A stretch of DNA of 64,000 nt from Prostheceraeus crozeri (taxonomy: Eukaryota > Platyhelminthes > Polycladida > Euryleptidae), in the NCBI GenBank assembly GCA_907163375.1, contig CAJQUW010011289.1, positions 1 to 64,000 of the forward strand, in the 5' to 3' direction. The position numbers and the translations under genes are program-made. Shown here in pieces: positions 51,176 through 63,949 of this stretch. The notes under the pieces were generated by a model. That model saw nothing but the letters and a program-made list of their open reading frames with translations. It made no database searches and was not told the origin of the DNA. How positions within the stretch are numbered: position 1 is the first letter of the stretch; every line of letters starts with the position of its first letter.

Positions 51176-52671
51176 GTGACCTGCATTATGAGGTCACATT
51201 TCACACTCAGAACACATCAAATAAAAACGTCAGTGGCACAAAAATTAAATTACCCGTTGCGGTAGCATGGGGTTAATAGAGTCTGATACTCATTCAATCT
51301 AAGATCAACGCATGGCTCAATGCACATACACACTATAGCTCAATATAGATGAAATTACAATTAAACTCAGTTATATACTTGTGCAGTATCATAACACCAT
51401 GAGAAAACCATCATTTAAACGCAAAGATGAGAACAGCTGTACATGCACCACAATCAGATGAATAAGTAAAGCGTTTATAGATAAGTTAGAAATCAATCAT
51501 GAAATTCCATCTCATTCCACACAGAAGTGAACTGCGTGTAAAGGAAAATGGTTATAGTCATACAGTACACAAAAACACACGAAAATGCACACAAAAGACA
51601 CACTTCTACATTCATCTTGTTGGAAACAATGAATTCAAGCGTCACGATGTCGAACAAAATGGAACGAGCCTTCCAGACATGAAAAATCTCTTTGGAACAA
51701 CATGTAATAAGGGATGGTCAGATAGAAATCACTTTTTGAAAAACTTCAGTGACATTCTTCATGCGTTCGAACAATATCACAAATATATGATGCAGGGCCA
51801 ATTATTCTACCAGTATGTGCGTGTTTTCTAAGAATCAGTAAATTTGAAATGACAACACGTGACAATTCGCAAAGTGCCATCCCAATATACACGTGACAAT
51901 AGACATGATCAATCCACAAAAAATGTCGATTAATTGCTTGTTGGTGACATATGGTTTCAAAGATCTCAGAGCATGAAGACGACGGGAGGCGCGTGAAATG
52001 TCGCTGTCAAAATGCTCATCTCAAGTCACATTTGCTGTTGTCTATGACGATGAGAACATCAACCGAATTGATCAGCACAGTGTTCGGGTAAGAGACAGGA
52101 ATCCAGTGCACCCCACAGCCATATAATGTGTATTTCTATTTAACATTTTTAAGGAGGATAACCGCTCATGCTCATGCAGAATCATCATTTTTGACAGTGA
52201 TTCTGCATGTGATATTTCATTTGAATTGAATCAATAGAATTATGATAGATAGGTCCAGGGCATAGAGATAGATCGAAGAGGGACTAGAAATTCCCATCAC
52301 AAAACAACGCCCCGAGATGGAATATGGCGCAAAGTTCCAAGGAAAGCTCATAAAACGAAGTACAATTTTAACACTAACCGATTCAGACGTGCAAATATAA
52401 GACAAGCAAATATAAGACAAGCAAATATTTTTGAATGCACGTGCTCGTGCCACATCATGGATAGGCGAAGTTCAGTTGAAAGTCCTGCTGAAAACACCTG
52501 TGAATACAACAAAATGCATAAGCAGGTATTCGGTTCAACACACGCCTGACACACCTGTTCATTTAAGCAAAACTCAGTGAAGCGCACGTGCGGTCGGACA
52601 AGCACGTGTGCCATGCAGCCAGCTAAATGCAAGGACATCCAGTTCATGCATGCGAGCGCTTATATCATCAA
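51176..52671. other. Non-genic DNA downstream of the host gene
   Basis: No supported coding sequence. It lies 3' of the host gene stop and may hold its 3' UTR near 52600-52671. The plus-strand frame at 51499-51831 has no recognisable family. Confidence 0.4.
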
Positions 52672-52859
52672 TTAGAGAGTGACATGTGATTCATATTCTC
52701 CTCCGGTTGTCGAGCTGTATAGATGACAAATCCGTTCTTTGTAAGTAAATGATCTGCAGCTTTGTCCTTGTGAGTTGCACTCTCTTGCACATTCAAGAAT
52801 GGTCGACAATTTGACTTCCTTGAATGCTGTTTCCGGTTTTGTAGACTTAATGCGAAGGT
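52672..52859 (-). CDS. Host gene, last coding exon: PAN/apple-like domain
   Basis: The exon begins after TATTGCCTTTCAG and ends in TAA at 52672-52674. It reads LSTILECARECNSQGQSC then SFTYKERICHLYSS, the Cys pattern of PAN/apple domains (C-A-R-x-C, then C-x-S-F-x-Y, then C-x-L). It enters with two bases of a split codon, matching the one base left by the exon at 53098-53221. PAN domains mediate protein or sugar binding in secreted proteins. With the F5/8C-like exons upstream it makes a lectin-like extracellular protein. Confidence 0.7.
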
Positions 52860-53097
52860 CTGAAAGGCAATAGAAACAACATTCAAATTCGAATTTCAGG
52901 AATTTGGCACTTGCATGTACTTAGCGCTCCTTCATGTCATCTCCTAAGAGTTCTATCGATTTGCACACGTACATGGAATTAGCGGAAGGTGAAAGTACTG
53001 AATAATCATTTGCTGAACCGATTGGCTTGCCGGAATAACCGGTGCAATTTCTCATTATGGACAGGTTCGGCTACATCTCTGTTATAGATCCACTTAC

Positions 53098-53221
53098 ATA
53101 ATATTGGTTCGAAGGTTGGATGTAATCCCAAAACTTGAATGTCGCAAATTTCCATTACCTCGCTGGATTGAGGTCTTGAAAGAATGATATATCTTCCGAA
53201 TACCGGCTCTCTCCAGTACAG
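53098..53221 (-). CDS. Host gene exon: C-terminal strand of the F5/8C (fucolectin-like) domain
   Basis: The exon begins after GTCGATTTCAG and ends at a GTAAGT donor. It encodes FGRYIILSRP then EVMEICDIQVLGL, the closing pattern of F5/8-type C and fucolectin domains (G-R-Y-x-x-I-x-R-P, L-x-I/L-C-E/D-x-Q/E-V-x-G). It enters in phase 0 and leaves one base, consistent with its neighbours on both sides. The intron before it is 5.4 kb and contains a long-TIR transposon. Confidence 0.75.
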
Positions 53222-53930
53222 CTGAAATCGACACAAGAGATGAATGACGAATCGATCCATGTGTGCAATCAAAGTGGGATCATTTCTGGTTTTGAAATAG
53301 CAAGTCAAAAACATTAGAGAAAGCGAATTCTTTAGCGTCAGCATTTTGCACTGTTTTATTGCTTGTATTGGTTTTATTAGTCAAAGTAGGATTAAGTTCC
53401 TTGTTTTGAAACGGAAAGTCAAAGAAACATAAGAAGAAGCGAATTTCTCAATGCCATCATTTTGAAGTGTAAACTGTAAATCGTATGCTACCAAACCGAA
53501 GAAATGCCGGCTACCAAATGCTCTATTTTTTCATTTGGTAGCGTAGTTGCTGTCCGGTAGCTTGTATGGTAACTACCTGATGCTTCTTCTTCTTCTAGTC
53601 GCAAGTAGATCAAATAGTTTTCATAATATTGCATCATGAATGACACCAAATTTCTACTTAGTAGGGTTGAAATCAGTGCTATCGAGAATTGTGTATCCTG
53701 AATCCTCCATGATCGATTTCAATTTAGTCTTATTTCTAATTTTGCTTTGTTGATGTTATGTGGTTGATAATGCGGCTTTGTTCAAGCTCTGTGGTGGATT
53801 CCTTTCTGTCTGAGAAAATGTGGTTGTTCTCTTTTGAAATTGTCTAAAATACATCAACTTTGGCAACTTCCAATTCTTTTTTTGAAGCACCATTCCCTGT
53901 TACTTCTTGAATTTAGTTGTGTTTTGCCAT
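53222..53930. other. Host intron, proximal part
   Basis: Part of the 5.4-kb intron between exons 58600-58766 and 53098-53221. A TACCAAA/TTTGGTA-type facing pair lies near 53490-53545. Nothing else is recognised. Confidence 0.4.
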
Positions 53931-56333
53931 AATACACTGTAAATCGCTGGATACGAAATTTTCATACGAACAAACATACACCAAATTCACATACAATTTC
54001 AAACTAACATTTGATACGAGATTCTCGTATGTCTACAGAGATCTGGTATGTTTTTTTTCATACCACATCTCACTTACTTCCGTATGTGATTGGTAAGTAG
54101 CGATACGAACTATTCTATCTGTGATTGGCTGTTTTACACTGAAATACGAGTTGTTGGTATGTTTTATATATGAGACCCGATGCAAATTCATCCTTATTCG
54201 TATGTCCCTGGTATGCATTTGGTATGTTCAGCTTTAAGTCGCATAGCAAAAAGATATATGTATTACATACTACCATCAAATAACTTTTTTCGGTAATACC
54301 AGTCGTGAATATCTTTTGCTTGATAGAGTGACGTTTAACTAGATTAGATATATTGTGAATTTTATGCTACACGAGTATGTCATCGTTGCTACTTGTCTAA
54401 CAACATAAACAGGACGTTTAGTTAGCTCTACTTAATGAACCAAGTTAATAAACATCAATTCATTCAAACGATATCCTTCGTGAAATCATGTTGACTTATA
54501 TATCTCAAACATAACTATTTTTGCGTTCATGAATTATAATGTGTTTTTATTTCGGATTGATAATATGCTTAATTTCAAAATTACATAATGCATAATTGTT
54601 GATGGTTGAATACTTATTGATTATTCATGAAATCCTTCCTAATCACATATATCACAGAGAAATAAGCATTTCAAAATGAAAAGGCTACAAAGGGCAATTT
54701 TGTAAGTAACTTTATCATTATGTAAGTGCTCACTGAATAATAGCATTTCAAGCTCTACAGAGACTCTATGAAGAGGGAAAACTTGGTTGTTTTGAAAATA
54801 TCATTCAAATTATAGTGAACAGAATCGTAGGTTTATCAAATATGTCACCTACTTGACATATTAACTGCCATGCATGACAAGCTGAACAGGGGAAATTTGT
54901 AATTTCTTTTGTTATTTCATCGAAAAACAGCGTTGCTTTTTTTAATTTTGATGTTCTTCTTTCACAAGCATCAATCCATTCACACCGGACGCAACAAAAA
55001 TGTCTGTTCTCACCCAGCCGCGTGGCAAGGGGCGGGAGAGGGGAATGGAGAGGGGGAACTACAAATACCAGATCACTATGGACACTTCCTATTGCTAAAT
55101 AATTAACATATTCATATTCCTTGTGCTACATGCATTCGAATGAGCCCAAACAAGACACCATAATATGACATTTTCCCGAGATAGTTAAATGACGTACTCA
55201 GTTTTCAGAATTTACATGAAATCAGATGCAACATTTCAAGCATAATGACTCGAAAATGATATCTAAAACGACACATTCTCGAGGAAATACAAAGACATTT
55301 TGCTTTAGATCTACGAGCGTGAACAAAGAAAGTGTGATGTACACTGTAAATCGCTGAATACCAATCACATACGAAGGGTGCATACCAAAATTTTTTTTTG
55401 GTATATTTCTGTATTCTCTTGGTATATAGTTGCATGCTTTTCGTATGTTATTTCAACTGTGGTATGCTTTACATACTAAAGCCATACCAGCACAATGTTA
55501 AAAGAAAGCATCAATCATCTCCAAAGTATCTTGATTTCAGGCCTTTTGTCAATAAAGATCAGACTAATGTTACTACTGTTCTGCAAGTAGTGAGATAAAG
55601 ACATTCAAGAGTCATTCTTTCAATACTGAATTCGATTTTAATACACGTAAGTCTAAGGCATTTCATGAATAATCAATAAGATTTCAACCATCAACAATTA
55701 TGCATTATGTAATTTTGAAATTAAGCATATTATCAATCCGAAATAAAAACACATTATAATTCATGAACGCAAAAATAGTTATGTTTGAGATATATAAGTC
55801 AACATGATTTCACGAAGGATATCGTTTGATTGATGCTAATCAACTTGGTTCATATAGTAGAGCTACTTAAACGTCCTATTAATGTTGTTAGACAAGTAGC
55901 AACGACGTCAATCTTGTGGAGCGTATAATTCACAATTAATCTAATCTAGTGAAATATCACTGTATCAAACAAAAAGTATTGACGAGTGTTATTATTGAAA
56001 AAGTTATTTGATAGTAGTATGTAATACATGTATTTTTTGCTATGTGACTTAAAGCTGATCATACGAAACACATACCAGAGGCATACGAATAAGGATGAAT
56101 TTGCATCGGGTCTCGTATATAAAACATACCAACAACTCGTATTTCAGTGTAAAACAGCCAATCACAGGTAGAATAGTTCGTATCGCTACATACCAATCAC
56201 ATACGAAAGTAAGTGAGATGTGGTATGAGAAACACACGAGAATCTCGTATCAAATGTTAGTTTCAAATTGTATGTGAATTTTGTATATGTTTGTATGAAA
56301 TATTCTTATCCAGCGATTTACAGTGTAATAAAG
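53931..56333. mobile_element. 2.4-kb non-autonomous element with ~700-bp inverted arms
   Basis: It begins TA-CACTGTAAATCGCTGGATA and ends TATCCAGCGATTTACAGTG-TA. The arms 53931-54635 and 55658-56333 are reverse complements with moderate divergence. The target duplication appears to be TA. The spacer includes a GC-rich patch near 55015-55060 and an extra internal copy of the terminus at 55338 (CACTGTAAATCGCTGAATACC). There is no transposase. The CACTGTAAA end is shared with the small MITEs at 10398 and 18755, so they probably used the same transposase. It lies in a host intron. Confidence 0.8.
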
Positions 56334-58599
56334 TTCTTAGATCTACAAGTTACATCAGACGGGAACAGTTCGTTATGAATTGAGGTGTTGCTAGCGGCAG
56401 TCTATTTTACAGCAATATCCGAGTAATTGTGTGATGAGTTTTGGTCGACCAACAGTCTAGAAAATAGGTTCAATCTGAGAAGACCACTCAGTTTAGTATG
56501 ACATGTCGACAAAAATGCATTAAGTAATGCGTTAAGTAAATCCGAATCTGCAGAAATTATTCTCTTGAGTACCAAAATCTATAAGTTGTGCCTGACGAAT
56601 GATTCGAGGGAATATGAGATCCACAGATCAGATATTTAGCTGTTAATGCTATTCATAAAAACCAGGTGAAATCAATCCTTTTGTCAACTGTCAGCAATTA
56701 TAAGCCATATCGACTGCTGTCACGCACTGTGATGAGCATCAGCGATAGAAGCGAGCATTTTCAAGGAGAAAAAATGACTGCTGCTTTTAAAATAGATACC
56801 ACCATCACCTTTGTCGTGAAATTTCCTTTTAAATGATGTGTGTTTCAACTAAATTGGTTAAGTATTCTGCGATCTGCATCAAATAAACGATATGTAGCGT
56901 TTTGATGACTTCATCGCAATGCTTGAAGGAGTGGCGAACAATCAAAGACAGATGAAAGAGATATTTCCAATTGCAAGTGAAGTGCGGTTTATTCTTGAGT
57001 AATTGACATTACAAATTAATCGTTAGGATGCGCCCATTGCTATAAACTACATAATTTTGCGAAAACTAATCATTTGATATTTTACATTTCTAAAGATTTA
57101 TATCTGAAGCAAATAAAAAGCTAAAGATCTAAAGCAATAGAAAATATCTATAGCGCGGAATGGATTTTCCTATCTCGTAAGCAAAACGGGCGTCATTACA
57201 GAACTGTTTTCTGAAATTACTTGGACGCGTGGTCCCGCGTTTCTGGTGTGAACAGCCCCAAAGGTTCTGAACGAAAATTCTGGACGCCTGAGACGTGCGG
57301 CGCTGTGTCCGGTGTGAATGGACCTTAATGGAATTAGGAAAGCAAACTGAAATTCTAACTTTTATTCAATTGAAATCAACTGACATCAAAATAATGATAA
57401 AAAACTTGATTGTCAGAGATGCTAGCAACAATGTGAAGCAGACTGCATATTTGTGTCCTTTGAAATATCATTAACTTTTTTTCATCATGGAATGGATGTC
57501 GGGAAGCTCCGATCATCAGCCAATTTTCATCAAAAATTTGGTGTCGTCTCTGTGTTGAAACTCTGCATCAGAGATAACGTTTGATTATATTTCGTGAGGA
57601 CTACTGGCCAAAACTAACCACTTAGGAAATCAACATGATACAATATTCCAAATTAATCTATGAAACATCAGGTTTCTCATCGCATGGCGTTTATGAAAAT
57701 TGAATAAAATCCCATGGAGAATTTTGCAATATGCAGGATATTGATTTGAGGCATTCTGACACTGTGCATCGCACTTAAGTTGCATGGTGTTGATTACTGC
57801 GTTTTAATTAGTAAGATGTTGACAGTTTAAATTCAAACTTACAATATTCAATTCGATTGCATCACATGGAAGTATAAAAGATTTTATTAGTATTCAATAA
57901 GTATTATATTGACTGCGAAATTCCTGCTTACTTGTACAATAAGTCTGCATTACATGGACATGAAAGCACCTGAAGATGCACGCTGCATTAGAGTTACAAA
58001 TCAAAAATAGTATTCGTTATTCACTGTATAAACAGTGCAACATACTATGAAGCAATTAAGCACACACGCAAGTTAAATTGACAAAACACGCTAGCAGAGT
58101 GAAGTGTCACTATTTGAAAAGAGGTATTTTAGTGAGACACATTGGCCACAATGAAAAGGTTTCAAGAACTTCAATCCGCATCCACTTGGATATTTTTCAT
58201 GTCTGATAAGCACAGGAACCGGGCAGACCTCAGCAGACGCGCAGACATGGCAACCATGGATAGGGTGTGCTGCAAGTTTCCAAAATGAACCAAAATTTTT
58301 ACATGTAAAACACTTCTCCAGAAGTTATTTTGATTAAATTAAGACGATTACTGATTACAAATCAAATTACAATAATTAATAACCAATAATGTGATTTAAC
58401 CCATTAAACGCGGCTGTGATTTTTTTTGCGTATTTCGAATTACATCAGCAAATGTAGCTCAGGAAACATGAACATTTTCACATATAGAATGGATATGAGT
58501 AATTTCTTATCGAGCTCCAAGATGGCTTTACCTTAAATAATTCTTGCAGAACTTTACATGATGAATAAGTGAATTTTACCAAACAGTTGCATTACTTAC
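56334..58599. other. Host intron, distal part
   Basis: This is intron DNA up to the donor at 58594-58599. It contains repeat copy 2 (57480-57670). A TTAACCCATTAAACGCGGC word at 58396-58414 resembles a lone piggyBac-type terminus. Confidence 0.4.
57480..57670 (+). repeat. Dispersed repeat, copy 2 (copy 1 at 8005-8200)
   Basis: Shares GGACTACTGGCC-AAACTAACCACTTAGGAAATCAA-type sequence with 8117-8160 and weaker similarity upstream. Same orientation as copy 1. Confidence 0.5.
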
Positions 58600-58766
58600 A
58601 TTATTTGAAGCATATTCGGGGAATACTTTGAGTTTCTCGTTGAACTTGCTGTCATTGATGTATGCAATCCTTTTGTACTTTGCAGAATGCAGTTCAGTCT
58701 GACTATTTGAAGTGAAAGGTTCCATTCCAACCCAAAGGCTGATTTCATGCAAATCTTGAGGTTTTC
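58600..58766 (-). CDS. Host gene exon: middle of the F5/8C-like domain
   Basis: The exon starts after TTTTTCATTGCAG and ends before GTAAGT. In the frame set by the upstream exon it reads DLHEISLWVGMEP then KRIAYINDSKFNEKL, a core F5/8C-type strand pattern. It takes two bases of a split Gly codon from the previous exon and ends at a codon boundary, fitting the exon at 53098-53221. The overlapping longer frame starting with Met at 58814 is in a different reading frame and is not the product. Confidence 0.7.
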
Positions 58767-58975
58767 CTGCAATGAAAAAGGTGGATGAAATTCGAATTCA
58801 TTGAAAACTTCCAAGAATTAAAAAGCATTCCCCAAAACGTCATGCTTTGTCTTTAACAAATCGTCTTTAAGCCACGTTTTCATGGATGATGACTGTAATG
58901 AGATATGAATCAGCGGTTGAACTCGGTTGTAAAGATTATGTCATAATATATTGCTGATAAAAGCCCAGGACTCAC

Positions 58976-59257
58976 CAGCAGCGTTCCAAATGGTAACAAA
59001 CTTGATGCGATAAGTTGCTTCAAAGTCAATTGTAATTGCCAGAACTTTGTCATTGGTTGGATGATCTACTTGAGACTTCACACATTTACTGCTTGCAATC
59101 ATTCCATCATTGATGTTGTCGGGTGTCCCCAAGACGAGATCGGACACCGTAGCTGGCTTGTCCCGTGACAAATCATTCGGATGAGCAGCTGGTGGAGTCA
59201 GTGGCAGTGAAGTCGTTGTTGTTGCTGTTGTTGTCGAAGCGATTGATGTATTTCCTT
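58976..59257 (-). CDS. Host gene exon: Thr-rich linker and start of the F5/8C-like domain
   Basis: The acceptor ATTTAATTTCAG precedes it and the donor GTGAGT follows it. It encodes a Thr/Pro/Ser-rich linker (TTTATTTTSLPLTPP) and then DLSRDKPATVSD, NINDGMIASSKCV and ITIDFEATYRIKFVTIW, which is the opening of a fucolectin/F5/8C galactose-binding domain. It leaves one base for the split Gly codon in the next exon. Upstream exons were not found, although the frame stays open to 59585; a signal peptide exon should lie further 5'. The protein is probably secreted and glycan-binding. Confidence 0.7.
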
Positions 59258-60905
59258 CTGAAATTAAATGATATCTCTCATAAAGTTCTGTGATGTCAGT
59301 CGTGCTGAAAGCACTTTCAGGTGATAAGTGTGTCCATTTCGTGTCCAAATATAAGTCTTGCGTCAAGTAATCCTGAATCATGATAATCATGAAGTTCATA
59401 ATCTTTGCCTGCAACATGCTCTTCAACATTCTGACAAATTTCAATTTGACCGGCCAAGTGGAGGATCTATTTCTATACATGTGAAGATGTGAAAAATACC
59501 TGTCTTGCTCCTTGTGTTGTTTTTCAAAACATAGAAAAATATCGCTTGCTACGAAATTATTAACATCAATGCGCAATTTTTCCATGTGTCTCTTGTGGCT
59601 AAAATATTGCGTCTACAAAACAGCAGCTACCACTCAGAGAGAGCCAACGCGAAGTTAGGAAAAGTCACTGAAGGAGATCCTCAAACAATTATTCGTTCCG
59701 GCGTGAGATGAAGTAACCGAGGTTGGCCGAAAAGGCCCCCTGAGTCAAATATGGTTGAGACATGTCGTAAAGGAGAGGCTTCAGATCGCCCCTGAGCGAT
59801 CCTATGCCGAGCCAGTAGCTGATACTACTTTACAATTTATGAAAGAGACGATGAAGGTGAAGATGGAGATTTCGATGAACTGGTGGAGAAGATGTTTGTT
59901 AGGCATTTGCTGTACTACACTGTAAATCACAAACTCCTATTTAAGCGCCTATCTGAGTACGAAACGGAAGAGTACTAAAATTGCAGAACTTCAATTCACA
60001 GAAGTGCTGAAGTGCTTATAATCAATAATCGGGTACTGATGTGATGAATTATCAATATAAATAAATTACCCCTTCATTCTTGATTTCAAGAATATTGTAG
60101 AAGTGCATTATGAATGTGATTTCTTGAAAAATCGAACTATTTATTGATTTGAAGGACGCATTCAAAACAGAAAATTGTGTTTGATGTCATATTTGCTTCC
60201 ATTTCATAACTATTCCCAGCAATTAAAAGTACAAAGAGTATTTGTACGCACTCAATATTATTCATCATACAATTGTGCTAGGGAACCAAACGTTGGTTGA
60301 TTTATTCTCAGCATAGACGTTGAAATAGAAGAAAATGGCTTCGGGTTCCACTTATTAATTCAACTTGCATCACCTGTGCACTGCAATTTTTAAATACTGG
60401 AAATAAAGACAAATGCTGTAATTATCATTTTCATTATGAATACGATGAGGTGAAAGATCATGTGATAAGTAAAACTGGAGATTTCTAAATGTAAATTGCA
60501 TTGAAGTCCATAGACTACCCTAAACGCAATGATTTATAATTTCATGTGCACTATTGGTTTGTTTGGATATGTTAGATTTGTTGTTGGACTTCGATTCTTG
60601 GGTTTGATGGGACACCGACTCCACATCTTAGCTTCAAACGTACGAAGTTGCATTCTACATTCGGAAAGAATCAACTCAAATCTCTATTTGCACAAAATTG
60701 ATAATTATGATAGCAAAGGGCAAGCAATTTCTGATGACTCAGGGATTTCTTGAAACTCTACCAGAACCCCCTGATCAAATTGCATTTAACATAAAGGATT
60801 TTTTTCATTACTTACCTCCTTCAATTACCTCAACTTCACACAATCTCAGTGAAGATAGAACGTTCTTCGAAACGGTGACATACCTGCCCCGATGGTTGTT
60901 GCATT
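59258..60905. other. Upstream non-genic DNA, possible further exons not resolved
   Basis: Two minus-strand frames are open between 59280 and 59585, but neither has a convincing acceptor or domain. A CACTGTAAATCACAAAC terminus at about 59938 resembles the long-TIR element end. The hairpin GGCC-GAAAA-GGCC lies near 59723. Confidence 0.35.
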
Positions 60906-60924
60906 TTAACCCTTTCACAGCGGC
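60906..60924 (+). repeat. piggyBac-type left terminus in a TTAA site
   Basis: TTAA (60906-60909) is followed by CCCTTTCACAGCGGC, the usual CCC start of piggyBac elements. A subterminal palindrome CTCGC-TGT-GCGAG lies at about 60963-60975. The transposase relic starts 430 bp downstream in the same orientation. No matching GGGTTAA end is visible before 64000, so the element may run past the window or have lost its right end. Confidence 0.6.
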
Positions 60925-61341
60925 TAATGTATTGAAAAATTATTCTTTCACATGCGGATGGCTCGCTGTGCGAGTCATAAGAAGTTTTCCTCTCAGTGCG
61001 GCATGGCCTGCTCTACGAGCCATAAAATTCAGCGGGAAAACACGTGTTAAAGTGATAGGATAATGAAGGACGAAATGTTGATAACTTTGGAGAACATTTT
61101 TTTACTTGGGGGCGTATCGGTATCTCTTATCGCAAAACATGTCATTGTCATGTCATCCAAACGTTGACGCGGAAACCCTTTTATCTCAAACAGTGCATTT
61201 GCTAATATTTGGCTAATAAACCTGATTTCTTCAGAACTGATTTTTTTCCAACTGAGATTGTGAACACTAACTATTTTGTACCGCAAACGATATTCACTGG
61301 ATCGTACTGTAGAATTGATCTGCCTAAACAGTGACGACGAA

Positions 61342-63110
61342 ATGGATAATGTTAGTGAAAGCGACTCTGATGATTCAGATCAGTTTTCTGATCTTGATGA
61401 CTCCGTCCTACCGCAGTTGACTATGTTGCCGCCCGATCCATCACCTGTTAATTTTACGTCATTCGCCAAAGCTGATTCTCCACCTATTCTCAAGGATTCT
61501 TTCGTGTCCTCCGCTTCCGGCTCCGCTGCTGTTTCTCGCACGACTTCTGCTCAAATTGCCAGTCCGTGGAAATTTGTCGAAGAGGCGAACAATAGTCGCT
61601 CGGAGCTCCCACCCTTTCTCGGTGCCGTAGGTCTTCGAACAACATACGAAGAAGCAATGCTGTCAAACACAAGTGATGTTGACATTTGCAGAAGTGCTCT
61701 CAGTTTTTTTATTACGGATGAGTTAATCGAAACACTTGTGCAATTTACAAATATTCGTGCTTCGATCTATCTTCAAACAGAAGCTCTAAAGCCCCATTCT
61801 CGCTTTAGAAATTGGACTAATTGCTCTTTCGCCGAAATGAAGAAATTCATCGGTATTGTACTGCTGATGGGCGTCGTGAGGAAGCCTCAACTCACTGACT
61901 ACTAGAGTACTGATGATTTAGTTTGTACTCCTTCCTTCACTCCGAATTTTCTCTTACACGAGATCGTTTTCTCTTGATTTTACATTTCATTCGATTCGCA
62001 AATTATGAAAATCTCGGTGGCGAAGAGAATTGTCTTCGTAAGATTCAGCCATTTGTTAACTTGATTCGTTCGATTTGTAAGGATGTGTATAGGCCATCTC
62101 AGAATGTGACTGTGGACGAGTCTTTACTTTTATATAAAGGTCGGCTGTATTTTAAACATTACATACCGGCGAAGAGAAGGCGCTTCGGAATCAAAATTTA
62201 TTTTTTATGCGAAAGTGACTCTGGTTTTACATTGAACTTTTCATTTCACACCGTAAAAGCAGATCATGATCAGTTTGCCTCCGCTTGTTCCAGTCTCAGT
62301 GTTTCGGAGCGAATCGTTGTTCATCTTTGTGATGAACTATTGGATTTAGGATACACTGTTTGGTGTGATAATTGGTTCAACAGTGTCAGGTTGGCCAATT
62401 ATTTATTATCAAGAAGAACGCTTTTAGTCGGCACTATTCGTCCGAACCGTGGTGTCCCGCCCATGCTTCAGGAGGCCGTGGTAAATGTAAGAGAGACAAA
62501 GTTTTTGCGTTCGGACGACTTGCTTCTATCTAAATTTTGTGATAGAAAGTCGTCTGGACAGAAAATTGTTTTTATGATTGATACAAAAAACAAAGTTGCT
62601 CTTTCCGATTGTCAGCGTGTTATAAAAGGTGGAAAGAGAATAATTTTTAGAAATAGTGCTACAATGTCTGAGTATAACAAATTTATGGGAGGAGTTGATC
62701 GTGCTGATCAAATTTTGCATACTTATGACGCAACTCGAAAATCATACCGCTGGTTCCATAAAGTGTGCATACATCTTATTCAACGAATGTGCCTCAATGC
62801 CCACATTGTTTATTCCATTTACGGGGGCCAGGAAAATTTTCAAAATTTCTTAATGTCATGTGTTCGTCTCTTTCTGTGTGAAACAGGGGTAGGGAGGCAA
62901 CCTCTTACACCTCGAAATGCGTCGTGTGCTTCAAACTCGCATTTTCCATCTAAGTTTCAACCAAGAGGAAATAACATTCATCCGACTAAAAGATGCCGTG
63001 TGTGTTATTCACTTGGTAGGATTAAAAAAACTACCGTATTTTGTGATGCCTGTCCAGGAAAAACGGGACTTTGCATTACTCCATGTTTTGGTAATTACCA
63101 CTCAAAATAA
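61342..63110 (+). pseudogene. piggyBac transposase, nearly intact but broken
   Basis: I choose the ATG at 61342, giving an acidic Ser/Asp-rich N-terminus typical of piggyBac proteins. The first frame ends in TAG at 61903-61905, and a frameshift between about 61906 and 61923 moves the rest into another frame, open to 63110. In the second frame (numbered from 61923) the catalytic aspartates are Asp65 (TVDESLL), Asp149 (VWCDNWF) and Asp259 (MGGVDRADQ), followed by a C-terminal Cys-rich domain (CRVCYS, CDACPG, CFGNYH). With only two lesions, loss of function is recent. The 3' coding end is duplicated at 63811. Confidence 0.85.
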
Positions 63111-63810
63111 ATTTCTTTTCACTTCGTATTTTTACTTTTATGGGGTTTATTGGAATATTTAATCATGTGAATGACGACATGTCAACCATTCAGACGATAC
63201 ATAGAAGCTCAAGAATAATGCGTGCTCCATCATGACTTGAATGTAGCCCTGTTTGATTAAATTTAGAGTATTAGGCGTATGATTAAATTTAGAGTCTAAA
63301 CGTACTTGTAAAATTTGTAATCAATGTGATATAACGTTCAATTCATTATACGATTTCGATGGTTTTGGAAATACGATAAACATGGACTAAGAGTACTGAG
63401 ACATAATGAAATTTCTTTATTCATACAAATATAATAACCAAATAATAAACTTCTGAAGCTCAATCCAGATAAATATCTATGTTCAATAATTATTTAATGA
63501 ATTAAACCCAATGACGAAAATGAAAAATTCAGAAGTTTCTTGTATCTCTGTCCGCCTTGCTTTCTATGTTTAGTTTTAAAATTAAGTACGTATGTTGACT
63601 ATTTGCATATTCGCAGTGGATTACATGCAATAATTTAATAAATGTAACATTATAATTCAATCATAGTCATAATCAACTTTCGTAGTTCAGATATATTCAG
63701 CCACATCAAAATTATTAGTCAACTATAGCTGACCGCCCACTCGGAAAATTCAAGAATATATATATATACATTGAAGACATGAATATAGATATATTGAGAA
63801 ATAACTTGGA
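63111..63810. other. Sequence between piggyBac coding end and its partial duplicate
   Basis: AT-rich, with a duplicated GATTAAATTTAGAGT word near 63256-63295 and a short ATATATAT run near 63757. It is probably still transposon 3' region. There is no gene. Confidence 0.4.
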
Positions 63811-63949
63811 GAGGAAATAACATTCATCCGACTAAAAGATGCCGTGTGTGTTATTCACTTGGTAGGATTAAAAAAAACTACCGTATTTTGTGATGCCTGT
63901 CAGGAATACCGGGAATTTGCATTACTCCATGTTTTGGTAATTACCACTC
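63811..63949 (+). repeat. Duplicate of the piggyBac 3' coding end
   Basis: These 139 bp are almost identical to 62965-63103, differing by one extra A in an A run and a few changes near 63900. They carry a copy of the Cys-rich domain coding sequence without the rest. They arose by tandem duplication or by end-on arrangement with a truncated second copy. Sequence on both sides differs. Confidence 0.85.

Noticed and set aside
58941-59585. 214-residue minus-strand frame as one intronless gene
   Set aside because: Only 58976-59257 has clear acceptor, donor and domain sequence. The remainder is probably intron or an unresolved exon.
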